This document shows, piece by piece, positions 1 through 9,222 of a stretch of 64,000 nt of DNA (the stretch's first letter is position 1; each line of letters opens with the position of its first letter). Both the position numbers and the translations under genes were made by a program. Under the pieces are notes generated by a model. That model ran no database searches. It was not told where the DNA came from and saw only the letters and a program-made list of their open reading frames with translations. The stretch is taken from NCBI RefSeq assembly GCF_038396785.1, contig NZ_CP151087.1:310001-374000 (forward strand), written 5' to 3'. This DNA comes from Sphingobacterium thalpophilum. GTDB taxonomy: Bacteria > Bacteroidota > Bacteroidia > Sphingobacteriales > Sphingobacteriaceae.

Positions 1-767
1 TTTTAGAGAGCCAGTTGATACAGCCTTATTTATATATTCGGGTGAAACGCGGCAAGACAAAAGTCGTGTGCGCTATTTTGGATAACAATCAGATTCCTTA
101 TTCCATGATTGGCGATCAGACTATTGCCTTGAATAATGGAACATCTTTGCAGCGATTTGATGTGTTGGATGGGATGATAGAAGTGCAGGATCTTTCTTCA
201 CAGCGCACGTTGGATTATATGGATCCAGCTGAAAAGGAATCCTGGTGGGATGCGTGCGCAGCTTCAGGTGGCAAATCTCTCTTATTGATGGACGCTTGTC
301 CGACTGTCAATCTTTTGGTATCCGATGTTCGCATGAGTATTCTCCGAAATCTCGATGAACGTTTTGACCGTGCTGGAATAAAGCATTACCGAAAGAAAAT
401 ACTCGATCTTACCAAGGATACCTTTGCGCTTCTTGGGAGCGAAAGATTTGATGGAGTGTTATTGGATGCGCCTTGTACAGGATCGGGGACTTGGGGGCGT
501 ACACCAGAAATGGTTAGACAGTTTCGGGCTGCTAAGATTGGCGAATTCAATGCACTACAAAAAAATATTGCAAGTAATGTAGTAGGACATGTTAAAGTGG
601 GCAAGCCTTTGATTTATATAACCTGCTCCATTTTTAAAGCGGAAAATGAAGATGTTGTCAATTACATTGTGGATAATTTTGGTTTTGAAATCGAACGCAT
701 GGACTATTTGAAAGGTTATGAAGAGAAAGCGGATAGTATGTTTGTGGCGCGATTGATTAAAAGGTAA
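1..767 (+). CDS. RsmB/NOP2-family rRNA (cytosine-C5) methyltransferase, C-terminal part
   Basis: Predicted SAM-dependent m5C methyltransferase of the RsmB/NOL1/NOP2/Sun family, acting on 16S rRNA. The frame is open to the left edge (codons before position 15 read L-E-S-Q), so the N-terminus lies outside the window. Visible motifs, numbered from the TTG at 15: SAM-binding motif I DACAASGGKS (79-88), motif IV DAPCTGSG (151-158) with Cys154, and motif VI ITCS with Cys204. The two cysteines are the pair used by this family for catalysis and product release. About 250 of the usual 400 or more residues are present; the missing part would be the RNA-binding N-terminal region. A bidirectional terminator follows. 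The family is secure; the exact target base is not. Confidence 0.88.
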   Translation, partial: LESQLIQPYLYIRVKRGKTKVVCAILDNNQIPYSMIGDQTIALNNGTSLQRFDVLDGMIEVQDLSSQRTLDYMDPAEKESWWDACAASGGKSLLLMDACPTVNLLVSDVRMSILRNLDERFDRAGIKHYRKKILDLTKDTFALLGSERFDGVLLDAPCTGSGTWGRTPEMVRQFRAAKIGEFNALQKNIASNVVGHVKVGKPLIYITCSIFKAENEDVVNYIVDNFGFEIERMDYLKGYEEKADSMFVARLIKR

Positions 768-787
768 TTTTCAGAAGCAATAAAAGC

Positions 788-823
788 AAAAGGCTATTTT
801 TTCCAATGAAAAAATAGCCTTTT
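788..823. terminator. Bidirectional intrinsic terminator
   Basis: Perfect 15-bp inverted repeat (788-802 with 809-823, sequence AAAAGGCTATTTTTT) with a 6-nt loop. A/T tracts on both sides let it serve the methyltransferase gene on + and the usp gene on -. Confidence 0.85.
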
Positions 824-844
824 ATATTTAGGGATCAATTAATA

Positions 845-1318
845 TCAGTCACATTTACTGGGAATAACGAGCACAGGGCAAGTTGATTTGCGAATGACTG
901 ACTCGGATACGGAACCAGAAATGAAATGATCAAAGCCAGTCCGTCCATTGGTCCCCATAATAATAAGATCGGCGGACCACTCATGGGATGCCGCCAGAAT
1001 TTCTTCTTTAATGGATCCAATTCGATTAAAAAGATATACTTCGCCTGCACCTGTAAACTCGCGGCTTATTTTCTCAAGGTATTTTTGTGCATTATCCTGT
1101 TCCATTTCCGATACTTCCGGAACAATGATAGGTTGCTGACCTAATAGTGGATCCGCGCCAAAGTTGGCCGGAGAAGTAGGGGGAACAACAGTGACAAGCG
1201 CTATAGAGGCTCCAAATACTGCGGCCATTTCTTTGGCATATAGTATCGCCTTCTCTGAGCATGGTTCGTCGTCGACAGCGACGAGTATCCTTTTGAATTT
1301 TGAGTTTGTATTGTCCAT
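845..1318 (-). CDS. Universal stress protein, UspA family
   Basis: A 157-aa single-domain UspA protein, cytoplasmic, expected to bind ATP and dimerise. The start ILVAVDDEPCSEKA forms the first strand and helix of the fold. The ATP-binding signature G-x2-G-x9-G-S is present at residues 122-136 (GTNGRTGFDHFISGS), followed by the CPVLVIP end typical of the family. Length is normal for a one-domain USP. It is divergent from the NlpC/P60 gene with a 73-bp AT-rich gap that must carry both promoters. Its physiological role cannot be read from sequence; stress or energy-limitation responses are typical of the family. Confidence 0.9.
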   Translation of the reverse strand: MDNTNSKFKRILVAVDDEPCSEKAILYAKEMAAVFGASIALVTVVPPTSPANFGADPLLGQQPIIVPEVSEMEQDNAQKYLEKISREFTGAGEVYLFNRIGSIKEEILAASHEWSADLIIMGTNGRTGFDHFISGSVSESVIRKSTCPVLVIPSKCD

Positions 1319-1391
1319 TTCTACTATAATTAATTTATCTTCGTCATATAATATATAATCACATTTTTGACGATTTTGTTTTGTTTAGCAC

Positions 1392-2168
1392 ATGAAATAT
1401 GGTATTTGTACACTAGCTCTCGTTCCGTTACGTTCAGAACAGGCACACCGCAGTGAAATGGTTTCTCAGGTATTGTTTGGGGAACTTTTTGAGATCCTTG
1501 ATGAACAGGCCGATTGGACCTCAATACGTCTATTGGAAACGGACTATTTGGGTTGGATTCAAAACGGACAGTTTCAGGAACTAAACGATTTGGATAGGCA
1601 ACATTATCTGAGTGGAAAACCTACTATCGTTGGACGGGAGGGGGGAGTTCTTTTTACCGATACAACACAATTTCAGCTCTGTCATGGTACCAAGCTTTAT
1701 CTAAATACAGGGAATACCGTCAATTTATCGCCATTGACATTAACGTATCAAGGTAGTATCAATACCTTTACCAAAGAGCAATTTGAAACCGAGGTGGTGC
1801 AATTGGCCTTAAGCTATCAGGACGTTCCTTATTTATGGGGTGGACGTTCACAATGGGGAATTGATTGCTCCGGTTTCTCCCAATTGATTTATAGTTGCTT
1901 TGACCTTTCCTTACCTCGCGATGCTTACCAGCAGGCGGAGATGGGGCAGACAGTGGATTTTGTTTCGGAAATACGGGTAGGGGATTTGGCTTTTTTCGAT
2001 AACGCCGAAGGAAGGATTACCCATGTAGGGATTATGCTGGATCGCGATACGATTATCCACGCTTCAGCGAAAGTGCGTGTCGATCGGATGGATGCGGAGG
2101 GTATTTTTAATGCTGAACAGAACCGTTACACACACAAACTCCGGATTGTTAAACGGTATTATTGGTAA
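1392..2168 (+). CDS. NlpC/P60-family cysteine peptidase (C40) with N-terminal SH3-like region
   Basis: A 258-aa cell-wall hydrolase, probably cleaving the gamma-D-Glu-diamino-acid bond in peptidoglycan stem peptides or recycling muropeptides. Residues 1-120 look like bacterial SH3 repeats (LRSEQAHRSEMVSQVLFGE, then DYLGWI). The NlpC/P60 domain spans about 130-255 with the catalytic Cys159 in GIDCSGFSQL, His211 in RITHVGIML and third polar residue His223 in IIHASAKVRVDRM. No signal peptide is visible, so this may be a cytoplasmic recycling enzyme of the YkfC type or use another export route. Start is the first ATG. Confidence 0.88.
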   Translation: MKYGICTLALVPLRSEQAHRSEMVSQVLFGELFEILDEQADWTSIRLLETDYLGWIQNGQFQELNDLDRQHYLSGKPTIVGREGGVLFTDTTQFQLCHGTKLYLNTGNTVNLSPLTLTYQGSINTFTKEQFETEVVQLALSYQDVPYLWGGRSQWGIDCSGFSQLIYSCFDLSLPRDAYQQAEMGQTVDFVSEIRVGDLAFFDNAEGRITHVGIMLDRDTIIHASAKVRVDRMDAEGIFNAEQNRYTHKLRIVKRYYW

Positions 2169-2185
2169 CAATTTTGACAGGAAAA

Positions 2186-2211
2186 AAAGGCTATAAGTAA
2201 TTATAGCCTTT
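2186..2211. terminator. Bidirectional intrinsic terminator
   Basis: AAAGGCTATAA / TTATAGCCTTT inverted repeat with a 4-nt loop between two convergent genes (NlpC on +, barrel protein on -). Confidence 0.8.
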
Positions 2212-2234
2212 CCTATTGTTAAATTCCGTACTGA

Positions 2235-2822
2235 CTAGAAGTGGAATTGTACACCTAAAGTTGGCGCTAATGAGTTAACGTTCAGACCAAATGTATTTAC
2301 TGCAACGTCATTCGTTTTATCTTTATTGTAGTTGTAATATAAACCTCTGACTTTTAGTTCGATACCGATTTTGCTTGTCGGGAAGTAAGCTAAACCTGGA
2401 GCTAGTTCCACACCATATGATTCGAATTTATTTTTTGTCTCTACGTTAATTACTTCAGTTGTGGTTGTACCCCACGCCATTGGAACTGACAATTGAGCAA
2501 AGAATCTTACAGGGCCATTTGCAGAATACTTTCTAGCGAAAGGTGATACCTGAAAAGCATCGTTTTTAACGCTATTATCTTTACTTGTTTCAGTTTTTCC
2601 CCAGTTGTAACCAATTCCAGTACCAATTGCCAAGTTGTCGCTTACAAAGTAACCAACTGTTGGGTTGATTGAGAATGAATTATTTTTATGATCAGTATCT
2701 TTCACTTTCGATGTTTCGAAGCCAAGTTGACCACCAACCATAATTTTTCCTTGTTCAGTTTGCGCTTGTGCTGCTATTGTTAAACCTGCAATGGCAGTCA
2801 ATGTTAGTAAAACTTTTTTCAT
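2235..2822 (-). CDS. Outer-membrane beta-barrel protein
   Basis: A 195-aa secreted protein with a clear signal peptide (MKKVLLTLTAIAGLTIAAQA, cut before QTEQG) and a short eight-strand-type barrel. It has alternating hydrophobic strands (MVGGQLGFET, INPTVGYFVSDNLAIGTGIGY, VSPFARKY) and ends in aromatic LGVQFHF, the usual C-terminal barrel strand. Common in Bacteroidota as porin-family or OmpW-like proteins. A similar protein (shared YFVSDxLAIG motif) lies at 44275-44853. Substrate unknown; structural or adhesion roles are equally possible. Confidence 0.85.
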   Translation of the reverse strand: MKKVLLTLTAIAGLTIAAQAQTEQGKIMVGGQLGFETSKVKDTDHKNNSFSINPTVGYFVSDNLAIGTGIGYNWGKTETSKDNSVKNDAFQVSPFARKYSANGPVRFFAQLSVPMAWGTTTTEVINVETKNKFESYGVELAPGLAYFPTSKIGIELKVRGLYYNYNKDKTNDVAVNTFGLNVNSLAPTLGVQFHF

Positions 2823-3075
2823 GTCTTTTTTATTTAAAATAGTTTGTTCTAATAAGCCAGTAAATACTTCCTGACTTTTTAAATTTGTTAGTCAAATATC
2901 GAAATCTTATTTTAATTTTTTGTCACTAGATTGTCTAGATGTTTTGCCGTTATGGTAATTGATAGTAGTTCAGCGCGTTAAAATTTAGTGTATTTTTATT
3001 TTTATCGTTTCTATTTAACGATAATGATATTGGCCTGACTTTTTGTTTTTAATTGTCAATTTCAAGTAAGAAGAT
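2823..3075. other. AT-rich intergenic region upstream of the barrel gene
   Basis: No credible coding frame. It must contain the promoter of the minus-strand barrel gene and a long 5' leader. No repeat or structured RNA was recognised. Confidence 0.5.
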
Positions 3076-3118
3076 AAAAAAAAGCCATTTGTCAACAGCG
3101 GACAAATGGCTTTTTTTT
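3076..3118. terminator. Strong bidirectional terminator after grpE-dnaJ
   Basis: AAAAGCCATTTGTC (ending at 3093) pairs with GACAAATGGCTTTT (from 3101) across a 7-nt loop. It is flanked by an 8-A tract and an 8-T tract. It lies just downstream of the dnaJ stop on the minus strand. Confidence 0.9.
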
Positions 3119-3136
3119 GTATTTGAAAGACCGATT

Positions 3137-4291
3137 TTAATCGAAATATTCTTTGATTCGCTCGAAGAATGATTTTTCACTTTTACCTGGTTGAGGTTTA
3201 AAGTTTGGTGATTCTTTCAGTTTGTTCAATAATTCTTTTTCTTCGTTAGACACAGCTTTTGGTGTCCAGATATTAACGTATACAAGTTGGTCCCCTTTGT
3301 GATAAGAGTTGACTTCGGGAATACCTTTTCCTTTTAACCGTAAAATTTTACCGCCTTGTGAACCGGGCTCAATTTTGATCTTCGCTTTTCCATCTATTGT
3401 AGGAACTTCCACGCTAGTGCCTAAGGTCGCATCTACGAAATTAATGTATAGATCATAGATTACATTTAGTCCGTCGCGTTTTAGACTTTCGTGTGGTACT
3501 TCTTCGATCAGGATAATTAAATCACCTGGGACGCCGCCACGCGGAGCAGCATTTCCTTTTCCACTCATGGAAAGTTGCATGCCTTCACTTACACCCGCAG
3601 GAATATTGATCGCAATTGTTTCCTCACCGCGTTCGAGTCCTTCACCTCTACAAGTTGTACATTTTGCTGTGATTTCAACACCTTCACCATTACACGTAGG
3701 GCAAGTGCTTGTTGTTTGCATTTGTCCTAAGATGGTATTTGTTACTCTTCGAACTGATCCTGATCCGCCACAGGTTTTACAGGTATGGAACGAAGATTTA
3801 TCTTTAGCACCAGATCCGTCACAAGAATGACAGACCACTTGTTTGTTGACCTTTACCTTTTTCTCGACGCCTTTGGCAATTTCTTCGAGTGTTAATTTAA
3901 CTTTTATGCGTAAATTGCTTCCACGAGCTACCCGACGGCCGCCACGTTGGCCACCGCCACCGCCAAAGAAACTTTCAAACGGATGTCCTCCACCAAAGAT
4001 ATCACCAAATTGGCTGAATATGTCTTCCATATTCATACCGCCGCCACCGCCAAAACCACCACTTGCAGAATTACCGGCATGGCCAAATTGGTCATAACGT
4101 TGACGTTTTTGTGGATTGCTCAAGATATCGTATGCCTCAGCAGCTTCCTTAAACTGTTCTTCAGCTTCATGATCACCAGGATTTTTATCCGGATGGTATT
4201 TTATCGCTAATTTGCGATATGCTGATTTAATCTCCTTCTCGTCCGCTGATCGCGAGACACCAAGTATATCGTAATAATCTCTTTTTGACAT
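3137..4291 (-). CDS. dnaJ: Chaperone protein DnaJ (Hsp40)
   Basis: A 384-aa class I J-domain co-chaperone that stimulates DnaK ATPase and delivers unfolded clients. The J domain is residues 1-70 with the HPD motif at 33-35. A Gly/Phe-rich linker follows (about 70-130, FGGGGG and [14 protein letters not shown]). The zinc-finger region carries four CxxCxGxG-type repeats ([32 protein letters not shown]). The C-terminal client-binding domain follows. It sits 10 bp downstream of grpE in the same direction, as expected for a chaperone operon; dnaK is not in the window. Confidence 0.98.
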   Translation of the reverse strand: MSKRDYYDILGVSRSADEKEIKSAYRKLAIKYHPDKNPGDHEAEEQFKEAAEAYDILSNPQKRQRYDQFGHAGNSASGGFGGGGGMNMEDIFSQFGDIFGGGHPFESFFGGGGGQRGGRRVARGSNLRIKVKLTLEEIAKGVEKKVKVNKQVVCHSCDGSGAKDKSSFHTCKTCGGSGSVRRVTNTILGQMQTTSTCPTCNGEGVEITAKCTTCRGEGLERGEETIAINIPAGVSEGMQLSMSGKGNAAPRGGVPGDLIILIEEVPHESLKRDGLNVIYDLYINFVDATLGTSVEVPTIDGKAKIKIEPGSQGGKILRLKGKGIPEVNSYHKGDQLVYVNIWTPKAVSNEEKELLNKLKESPNFKPQPGKSEKSFFERIKEYFD

Positions 4292-4301
4292 CGTCTTAAT
4301 A

Positions 4302-4853
4302 TTATTGACCTATAACTACCTTTGCGTGACGGATCACTTTGTCACCTAGGTAGTACCCCTTTTCGATCACGTCAACTACTTTATTCTTTAATTCTGCTGT
4401 GGGTGCAGGAATTGCTGTGATAGCCTCTTGTAATTCAGGATCGAAGGCTTGGCCTATGGTATCCATTTCCTTTAACCCCAATTGCGACAACGTTTGTCTG
4501 AATTTGTTGTTAACAATATCCATTCCTGTTTTTACAGATTCAACATCTGTCGCTGTTTCCATGGCTGTTAACGCTCTGTCAAAATCATCTAGTGTAGGTA
4601 ATAGCTTACTGATGACATCTTTTCCTGCTGATTGAATCAATTCAACACGTTCTTTGCTTGTACGTTTTCTATAATTGTCAAATTCAGCAGAAAGACGAAT
4701 GTATTTATCCTTTGCCTCTGCCAATTCTGCAGCCAATTTCTCTTCAGTAGACAGTTCTTCTGCTATATTATCAGCAGGCTGTTCCTGTTGTTCAGAAGAA
4801 TTTGTTTCTACTGGATCTTGACCTTCATCGTAATAATTATCTTGCTCATTCAT
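4302..4853 (-). CDS. grpE: Nucleotide exchange factor GrpE
   Basis: A 183-aa GrpE that releases ADP from DnaK. It has an acidic, disordered N-terminus (residues 1-35, rich in E, Q and D), a long coiled-coil helix ([20 protein letters not shown]), and the compact C-terminal beta domain with the family signature around [21 protein letters not shown]. Co-transcribed with dnaJ downstream. About 150 bp separate it from the FtsE-like gene; this gap holds a separated inverted repeat ATTCCGACA / TGTCGGAAT (about 4927-4976) but no heat-shock CIRCE element. Confidence 0.97.
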   Translation of the reverse strand: MNEQDNYYDEGQDPVETNSSEQQEQPADNIAEELSTEEKLAAELAEAKDKYIRLSAEFDNYRKRTSKERVELIQSAGKDVISKLLPTLDDFDRALTAMETATDVESVKTGMDIVNNKFRQTLSQLGLKEMDTIGQAFDPELQEAITAIPAPTAELKNKVVDVIEKGYYLGDKVIRHAKVVIGQ

Positions 4854-5004
4854 ATCTTCAATGCTAAAATTAGATTCAAAAATTTACTCTATGCTTCGTT
4901 TGTCAAAGTTTTTGCCAAACAATAAAATTCCGACAGCTTGTCAGATTTTATTAAAAAAGCCTAACAATTTGTCGGAATCTTATTTTTATATGTCAGTTTT
5001 CTGT

Positions 5005-5685
5005 CTAGATACTGACATTGTCCTGTAATACCCCATCAGTAGTTTTGATGATGCGGGATGGCATATTACGGATAATGGTATAATCGTGTGTTGCCATTAA
5101 AATAGCCGTTCCCGAATTGGCAATGTCACGCAATAATAAGACGATTTCTTCTGATGTCGCAGGATCTAAGTTACCGGTCGGCTCATCTGCCAGAATAATT
5201 TCAGGATTATTTAGTAATGCGCGGGCAATTACAATGCGTTGTTGCTCACCACCAGAAAGCTCATGTGGCATTTTCTTAAGTTTGGAACGAAGCCCAACTT
5301 TTTCCAATACATCCAATATCCGGCTATCGATCATTTTCTTATCTTTCCAGCCTGTTGCTTTCAGTGCAAATTCGAGGTTTTTCTCGATGCTTCTATCGGA
5401 TAAAAGATGGAAGTCCTGGAATACAATACCCAATTTTCTACGCAGGTAGGGAACATCATTTTCGTGCAGCTTTTTAAGATCAAAGCCCGCAATCATTCCC
5501 TCACCATTGCCGATGTATAAATCGCCGTAAATGATTTTTAGTAAACTACTTTTTCCACTGCCGGACTGGCCGATAAGATAAATAAACTCTCCTTTACCAA
5601 TGTTTAAATTGACATTGGACAATACCAAATGTTTTTGTTGGAAGATATCAACGTTTTTTAATGTAATGACTTTATTTTCAATCAT
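5005..5685 (-). CDS. FtsE-like ABC transporter ATP-binding protein
   Basis: A 226-aa stand-alone ABC ATPase. Walker A GQSGSGKS (39-46), Q-loop Gln90, signature LSGGEQQR (143-150) and Walker B IILADEPTG are all intact, followed by the H-loop MATHD. The closest named families are FtsE and LolD-like ATPases; FtsE works with FtsX at the division site to control peptidoglycan hydrolases. No ftsX is adjacent. The 67-aa gene just upstream ends 5 bp before this start, so the two are probably co-transcribed. FtsE versus another type-VII-like ABC ATPase cannot be settled here. Confidence 0.85.
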   Translation of the reverse strand: MIENKVITLKNVDIFQQKHLVLSNVNLNIGKGEFIYLIGQSGSGKSSLLKIIYGDLYIGNGEGMIAGFDLKKLHENDVPYLRRKLGIVFQDFHLLSDRSIEKNLEFALKATGWKDKKMIDSRILDVLEKVGLRSKLKKMPHELSGGEQQRIVIARALLNNPEIILADEPTGNLDPATSEEIVLLLRDIANSGTAILMATHDYTIIRNMPSRIIKTTDGVLQDNVSI

Positions 5686-5690
5686 GGAAG

Positions 5691-5894
5691 CTAAAATTCT
5701 AATTTTTTAATTTGCCCAAAAGGCATTTCTTTAACCAGTTGCATGATATATTCTGCCTTTTCTCCTAATCCAATCTTATCAAGTGATTTATCTGGGCGGT
5801 CGACTCTAAAATATGCCAGCAAGGTGAAGGCATCATCTCTTAATTGAACATAATCAGGGATTTTGGCGACACCTTTTACTTTAATGATATACAT
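5691..5894 (-). CDS. Conserved small protein upstream of the FtsE-like gene
   Basis: A 67-aa protein beginning MYIIKVKGVAKIPDYVQLRD, with mixed alpha/beta composition, no signal peptide and no recognised domain. It is sandwiched between the LuxC-like gene (gap about 55 bp) and the FtsE-like ATPase (gap 5 bp) on one strand. That spacing, its ATG start and the lack of a competing frame support a real gene. No function is assigned. Confidence 0.65.
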   Translation of the reverse strand: MYIIKVKGVAKIPDYVQLRDDAFTLLAYFRVDRPDKSLDKIGLGEKAEYIMQLVKEMPFGQIKKLEF

Positions 5895-5949
5895 AATTTC
5901 AAAGTTAGTATTTTTAATGCAATTTATTTACTATGAATTTAAAGGAAGC

Positions 5950-6963
5950 TTATTGGTTTGCGAATAAAAAATCCAATGTATTCACGCCGTCAGCAAAATC
6001 ATCCAAAGCAGGGCATTGGCTCTCTCCAAAACGAAATACTGGCGAGGGCACATTTAAAGCTATTTCTGATACAACACATTGGATATTTTCTTGCGCTAAT
6101 TGGAGTTTATTTTCAACTTCAGCCAGTGTTTCGTATGTTTCATAATAAACTACAGCAAGGGGAGAAGCTGTGCGCTCATCCTCCTTTAGCAATAAAAATC
6201 CATTATCAAAATGCTTGTCACCGTTGATCAGATAGATGGATTTGTTGTAGTCGTAATTGTTATTATATTTAAAATGTTCCGTCACGTTGTTAAACGCAGC
6301 GATACCTTCGAAGAAGTTTGCTATTGGATAATCTTTTGGAATGAATAACTTTGATACAGAGCGACAGCCTAACCCAAAATAATCAAAGATGTCATGTCCC
6401 AGTGATTCAAGCTGGTCAGGAGATTCTTTTCCACCGATGATGGCAACACTATTTCTATTGCGACGAATAATATGTGGTTTGGTTCCAAAATAATAGTCAA
6501 AATAACGCGAGCTATTGTTGGAACCTGTTGCTATAACCAGATCGAAATCTTTTAGTTTGTCAACAATTTCAAAGGCATCGGTAAAGGACGGGGCAATTTG
6601 TTTAAGGAGGCGGAGCACATAACTTGTCAATCCTGCGTCGTCCGATGAGACTTTGATTTTGGCTCTAAAGCCACTGATCAGTACCGATAGCATATCATGG
6701 AAGCCAACCAAGGGGATATTGCCGGCCAGAATTAATCCTACAATTTTCGTTGAATTTAGATCTGGATAAGGAGCCAACCAGTGATTCAGCTTTTCTATTG
6801 TCAGATTGGCAGCAATGGCTTGAATGGCACGTTCAACATTTTGAGGCGTATACCAGGGGTTTTTATGTTGGGCGAATTGAATGATTTGAATCAAATCATC
6901 AGGTCGCTCTTGCAGCCGCTCGCCTAATTTTACAAATGCATTTATTCGTTGTTGCTTTGTCAA
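5950..6963 (-). CDS. Acyl-CoA reductase, LuxC-like (aldehyde dehydrogenase superfamily)
   Basis: A 337-aa LuxC-type protein. The family reduces acyl-CoA or acyl-enzyme to aldehyde with NADPH. Recognisable segments are the nucleotide-binding part (VGLILAGNIPLVGFHDMLSV), DLVIATGSNNSSRYFDYYFG and the region around GLGCRSVSKLFIP, where Cys is the likely acyl-accepting nucleophile. The only sensible start is TTG at 6963; no in-frame ATG lies near. In Bacteroidota this reductase is commonly next to a ferredoxin, as here (divergent, 7120), which suggests a redox link. The substrate is unknown and no luminescence genes are present. Confidence 0.8.
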   Translation of the reverse strand: MTKQQRINAFVKLGERLQERPDDLIQIIQFAQHKNPWYTPQNVERAIQAIAANLTIEKLNHWLAPYPDLNSTKIVGLILAGNIPLVGFHDMLSVLISGFRAKIKVSSDDAGLTSYVLRLLKQIAPSFTDAFEIVDKLKDFDLVIATGSNNSSRYFDYYFGTKPHIIRRNRNSVAIIGGKESPDQLESLGHDIFDYFGLGCRSVSKLFIPKDYPIANFFEGIAAFNNVTEHFKYNNNYDYNKSIYLINGDKHFDNGFLLLKEDERTASPLAVVYYETYETLAEVENKLQLAQENIQCVVSEIALNVPSPVFRFGESQCPALDDFADGVNTLDFLFANQ

Positions 6964-7002
6964 AATATTAAAATTTTAAAAGATGAATACACAAATTTGT
7001 AT

Positions 7003-7010
7003 TATATTTG
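7003..7010 (+). promoter_or_regulatory. Candidate Bacteroidota -7 element for the ferredoxin gene
   Basis: TATATTTG matches the known Bacteroidota -7 consensus TAnnTTTG, in the luxC/ferredoxin divergent gap about 110 bp before the ferredoxin ATG. No good -33 TTTG lies at the usual 19-bp distance, so this is tentative. Confidence 0.3.
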
Positions 7011-7119
7011 TGCTGTTAACATTAATCAACGTGAATCAACTAGCCTTATTGTTCAATCAGACTTTGTTTCATATTGATAATGCAAAAATAGTTTATTTAT
7101 CATAATTGTGAGGTTATAA

Positions 7120-7470
7120 ATGGCGATTAAAATTACAGACGAATGCATTAACTGTGGTGCTTGCGAACCGGAATGCCCAAATAATGCAATATACGATGCT
7201 GGTGTAACTTGGAAATTCTCAGATGGGACGGCTTTGGATGGGGTTATTGATTTTGGCGATGGTGTTACACTGGATGCCAACGAGTCTCAAGAAGCGATCT
7301 CTAATGAAGTCTATTATATTGTTTCAGATAAATGTACGGAATGTGTAGGTTTCCACGATGAGCCTCAATGTGCAGCGGTTTGCCCTGTAGATTGTTGTGT
7401 GGATGACGAAGATGTACGTGAATCGAACGATGAGCTATTAGCGAAAAAAGCTTGGTTACACGCGGAATAA
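7120..7470 (+). CDS. 2[4Fe-4S] ferredoxin, Alvin type
   Basis: A 116-aa low-potential electron carrier. Cluster I motif C-x2-C-x2-C-x3-CP is at Cys9, 12, 15 and 19 (CINCGACEPECP). Cluster II is C72-x2-C75-x8-C84-x3-C88 (CTECVGFHDEPQCAAVCP). The 8-residue insertion between cysteines of cluster II is typical of Allochromatium-like ferredoxins. The linker between the clusters (residues 26-70) is long and acidic. Divergent from the LuxC-like reductase. Two further cysteines follow (92, 93) with unknown role. Confidence 0.93.
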   Translation: MAIKITDECINCGACEPECPNNAIYDAGVTWKFSDGTALDGVIDFGDGVTLDANESQEAISNEVYYIVSDKCTECVGFHDEPQCAAVCPVDCCVDDEDVRESNDELLAKKAWLHAE

Positions 7471-7492
7471 ATTTAGTGTTCCGTTAAAATAT

Positions 7493-7524
7493 AAGGCAGG
7501 ATAAGAAATTTTCCTGCCTTTTTT
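7493..7524 (+). terminator. Terminator after the ferredoxin gene
   Basis: AAGGCAGGA / TCCTGCCTT stem with a loop of about 10 nt, followed by six T residues. Confidence 0.8.
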
Positions 7525-7645
7525 GTGCCTTTCTATTTTGGCGAAATCGATATTTTGTTGTGAATCTTGGCTATTTGGAATAATAATATTTGCAAAAGCA
7601 TAGTATTTTTTTATTTTTGTTCTTTTGACCATTAAAATCTTTTAA

Positions 7646-9082
7646 ATGTTAAAAACCAAAATAGGGTTGATAACCCTAATCACAGTTACATTAGCTTGTA
7701 TCATTGCTGTATTATACGAATTTGATGTTGTAGGCTTTTCGCATGAATTTCTAATGGCTGTCCGTTGGATAGTTGCTACCGTTTTGGTTGTAAATGCGCT
7801 CTTTAAGAAAAATTTGACCACTTGGATTTTGACCTGTATGATTATGGGGATATTTGTCGGGTTGGATTTTCCAAATCTAGCGATTTCCCTGCAACCTTTG
7901 AGTAAAGGTTTTATCAAGTTAGTCAAGACGATTGTGGGACCGATTCTCTTTGCTACGCTTGTATATGGAATTGCAGGGCATTCTGATTTGAAACAGGTGG
8001 GACGTATGGCATGGAAATCGATGCTTTATTTCTTTTGCGCAACGACATGTGCTATTTTTATTGGTTTAGGTGCTATAAACCTGACTCGAGCAGGAGTGGG
8101 CGTTGATGTTGCACATATGCCACATGAAGAACTCCCTGCGCCGAAGGAAAGTATGGATGAGCATATCCTTAAAACCCTTCCGGACCATGTGCATCCTGTA
8201 TACAAGTTCACTTCTTTTATACGCGACTTGTTTCCTGAAAATATTGTCAAATCTGTAGCGGATAACCAAGTTTTACAGATTGTTGTATTTTCAATTTTGT
8301 TCGGGATTGGATTGGCAATGGTCGATGAGAAAAAGCGTAAACCCTTGGTTGATTTTACCGAAAGTATGTCTGAAACGATGTTTAAGTTTACGAACATGAT
8401 TATGTACTTTGCGCCTATCGGGGTTGGTGCTGCCATGGCTTACACTGTGGGGCATCTCGGTGTCGATATCCTTAAGAATCTTTTCATGCTTTTAGCGACG
8501 CTGTATTTTGCTTTAGTATGCTTTTTATGCTTGGTATTGCTTCCTGTAGCTTTGTATTTAAATATACCTGTTAAACGTTTTATAAATGCGATTAAGGAAC
8601 CTGTTTCCATTGCATTTGCCACTACAAGTTCAGATGCGGCATTACCGAAAGCAATGAGCGCAATGGAGAAATTTGGTGTGCCACGTAAGATTGTTTCGTT
8701 TGTCATTCCGACAGGATATAGTTTTAATTTGGATGGTACTTCACTCTATTTATCATTGGCTGCCATCTTTGTCGCTCAGGCGGCTGGTATCCATTTGTCG
8801 TTTGGACATCAATTGATGATTGCATTTACATTGATGATCACCTCCAAAGGTGTTGCTGCTGTCCCAAGGGCTTCATTAATTATTTTGATTGCGACAGCGG
8901 ATCAGTTTGGTTTACCAACATTTGTCATTGCTGCAATTTTAGGTATCGATGAACTCATGGATATGGCGCGTACCTCTGTCAATGTGATCGGAAATTGTTT
9001 GGCAACCATTGTTGTTGCTAAATGGGAGGGTGAGTTTGATGAAGAAGCGCCTTATCGCGAAGATACTGAACAGGCGATCTAA
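7646..9082 (+). CDS. Dicarboxylate/amino acid:cation symporter (DAACS family)
   Basis: A 478-aa inner-membrane transporter of the GltP/DctA fold, using Na+ or H+ gradients to take up glutamate, aspartate or C4-dicarboxylates. Multiple hydrophobic segments are visible. Family signatures include the serine-rich re-entrant loop (AFATTSSDAALPKAM) and the second hairpin (PTGYSFNLDGTSLYLSLAAI), followed by MITSKGVAAVPRASLI and the substrate-binding helix (DELMDMARTSVNVIGN). The TTSSDAALP form suits a C4-dicarboxylate or acidic amino-acid carrier; which one cannot be decided. Confidence 0.93.
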   Translation: MLKTKIGLITLITVTLACIIAVLYEFDVVGFSHEFLMAVRWIVATVLVVNALFKKNLTTWILTCMIMGIFVGLDFPNLAISLQPLSKGFIKLVKTIVGPILFATLVYGIAGHSDLKQVGRMAWKSMLYFFCATTCAIFIGLGAINLTRAGVGVDVAHMPHEELPAPKESMDEHILKTLPDHVHPVYKFTSFIRDLFPENIVKSVADNQVLQIVVFSILFGIGLAMVDEKKRKPLVDFTESMSETMFKFTNMIMYFAPIGVGAAMAYTVGHLGVDILKNLFMLLATLYFALVCFLCLVLLPVALYLNIPVKRFINAIKEPVSIAFATTSSDAALPKAMSAMEKFGVPRKIVSFVIPTGYSFNLDGTSLYLSLAAIFVAQAAGIHLSFGHQLMIAFTLMITSKGVAAVPRASLIILIATADQFGLPTFVIAAILGIDELMDMARTSVNVIGNCLATIVVAKWEGEFDEEAPYREDTEQAI

Positions 9083-9111
9083 TAGAAATAACTAACGAAT
9101 ATTCGTTGCAG

Positions 9112-9149
9112 AAAAGCAGTCTTGACATCCCCGTTGAGACTGCTTTTTT
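9112..9149 (+). terminator. Terminator after the symporter gene
   Basis: AAAAGCAGTCT / AGACTGCTTTT inverted repeat (9112-9122, 9137-9147) with a 14-nt loop and T tract. Confidence 0.85.
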
Positions 9150-9222
9150 ATGAGCAAAAATAAGGACTTAGTTGAAAACACATTTTATTTCATAGAAGGG
9201 AATTTTTATGGAACGGAAAGCC

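Noticed and set aside
4854..5004. CIRCE or other heat-shock operator upstream of grpE
   Set aside because: The 9-bp inverted repeat there has a spacer of about 30 nt and does not match CIRCE.
5950..7470. Luminescence locus because of the LuxC-like gene
   Set aside because: No luxA, luxB, luxD or luxE-like genes; LuxC-like reductases without luminescence are common in this phylum.
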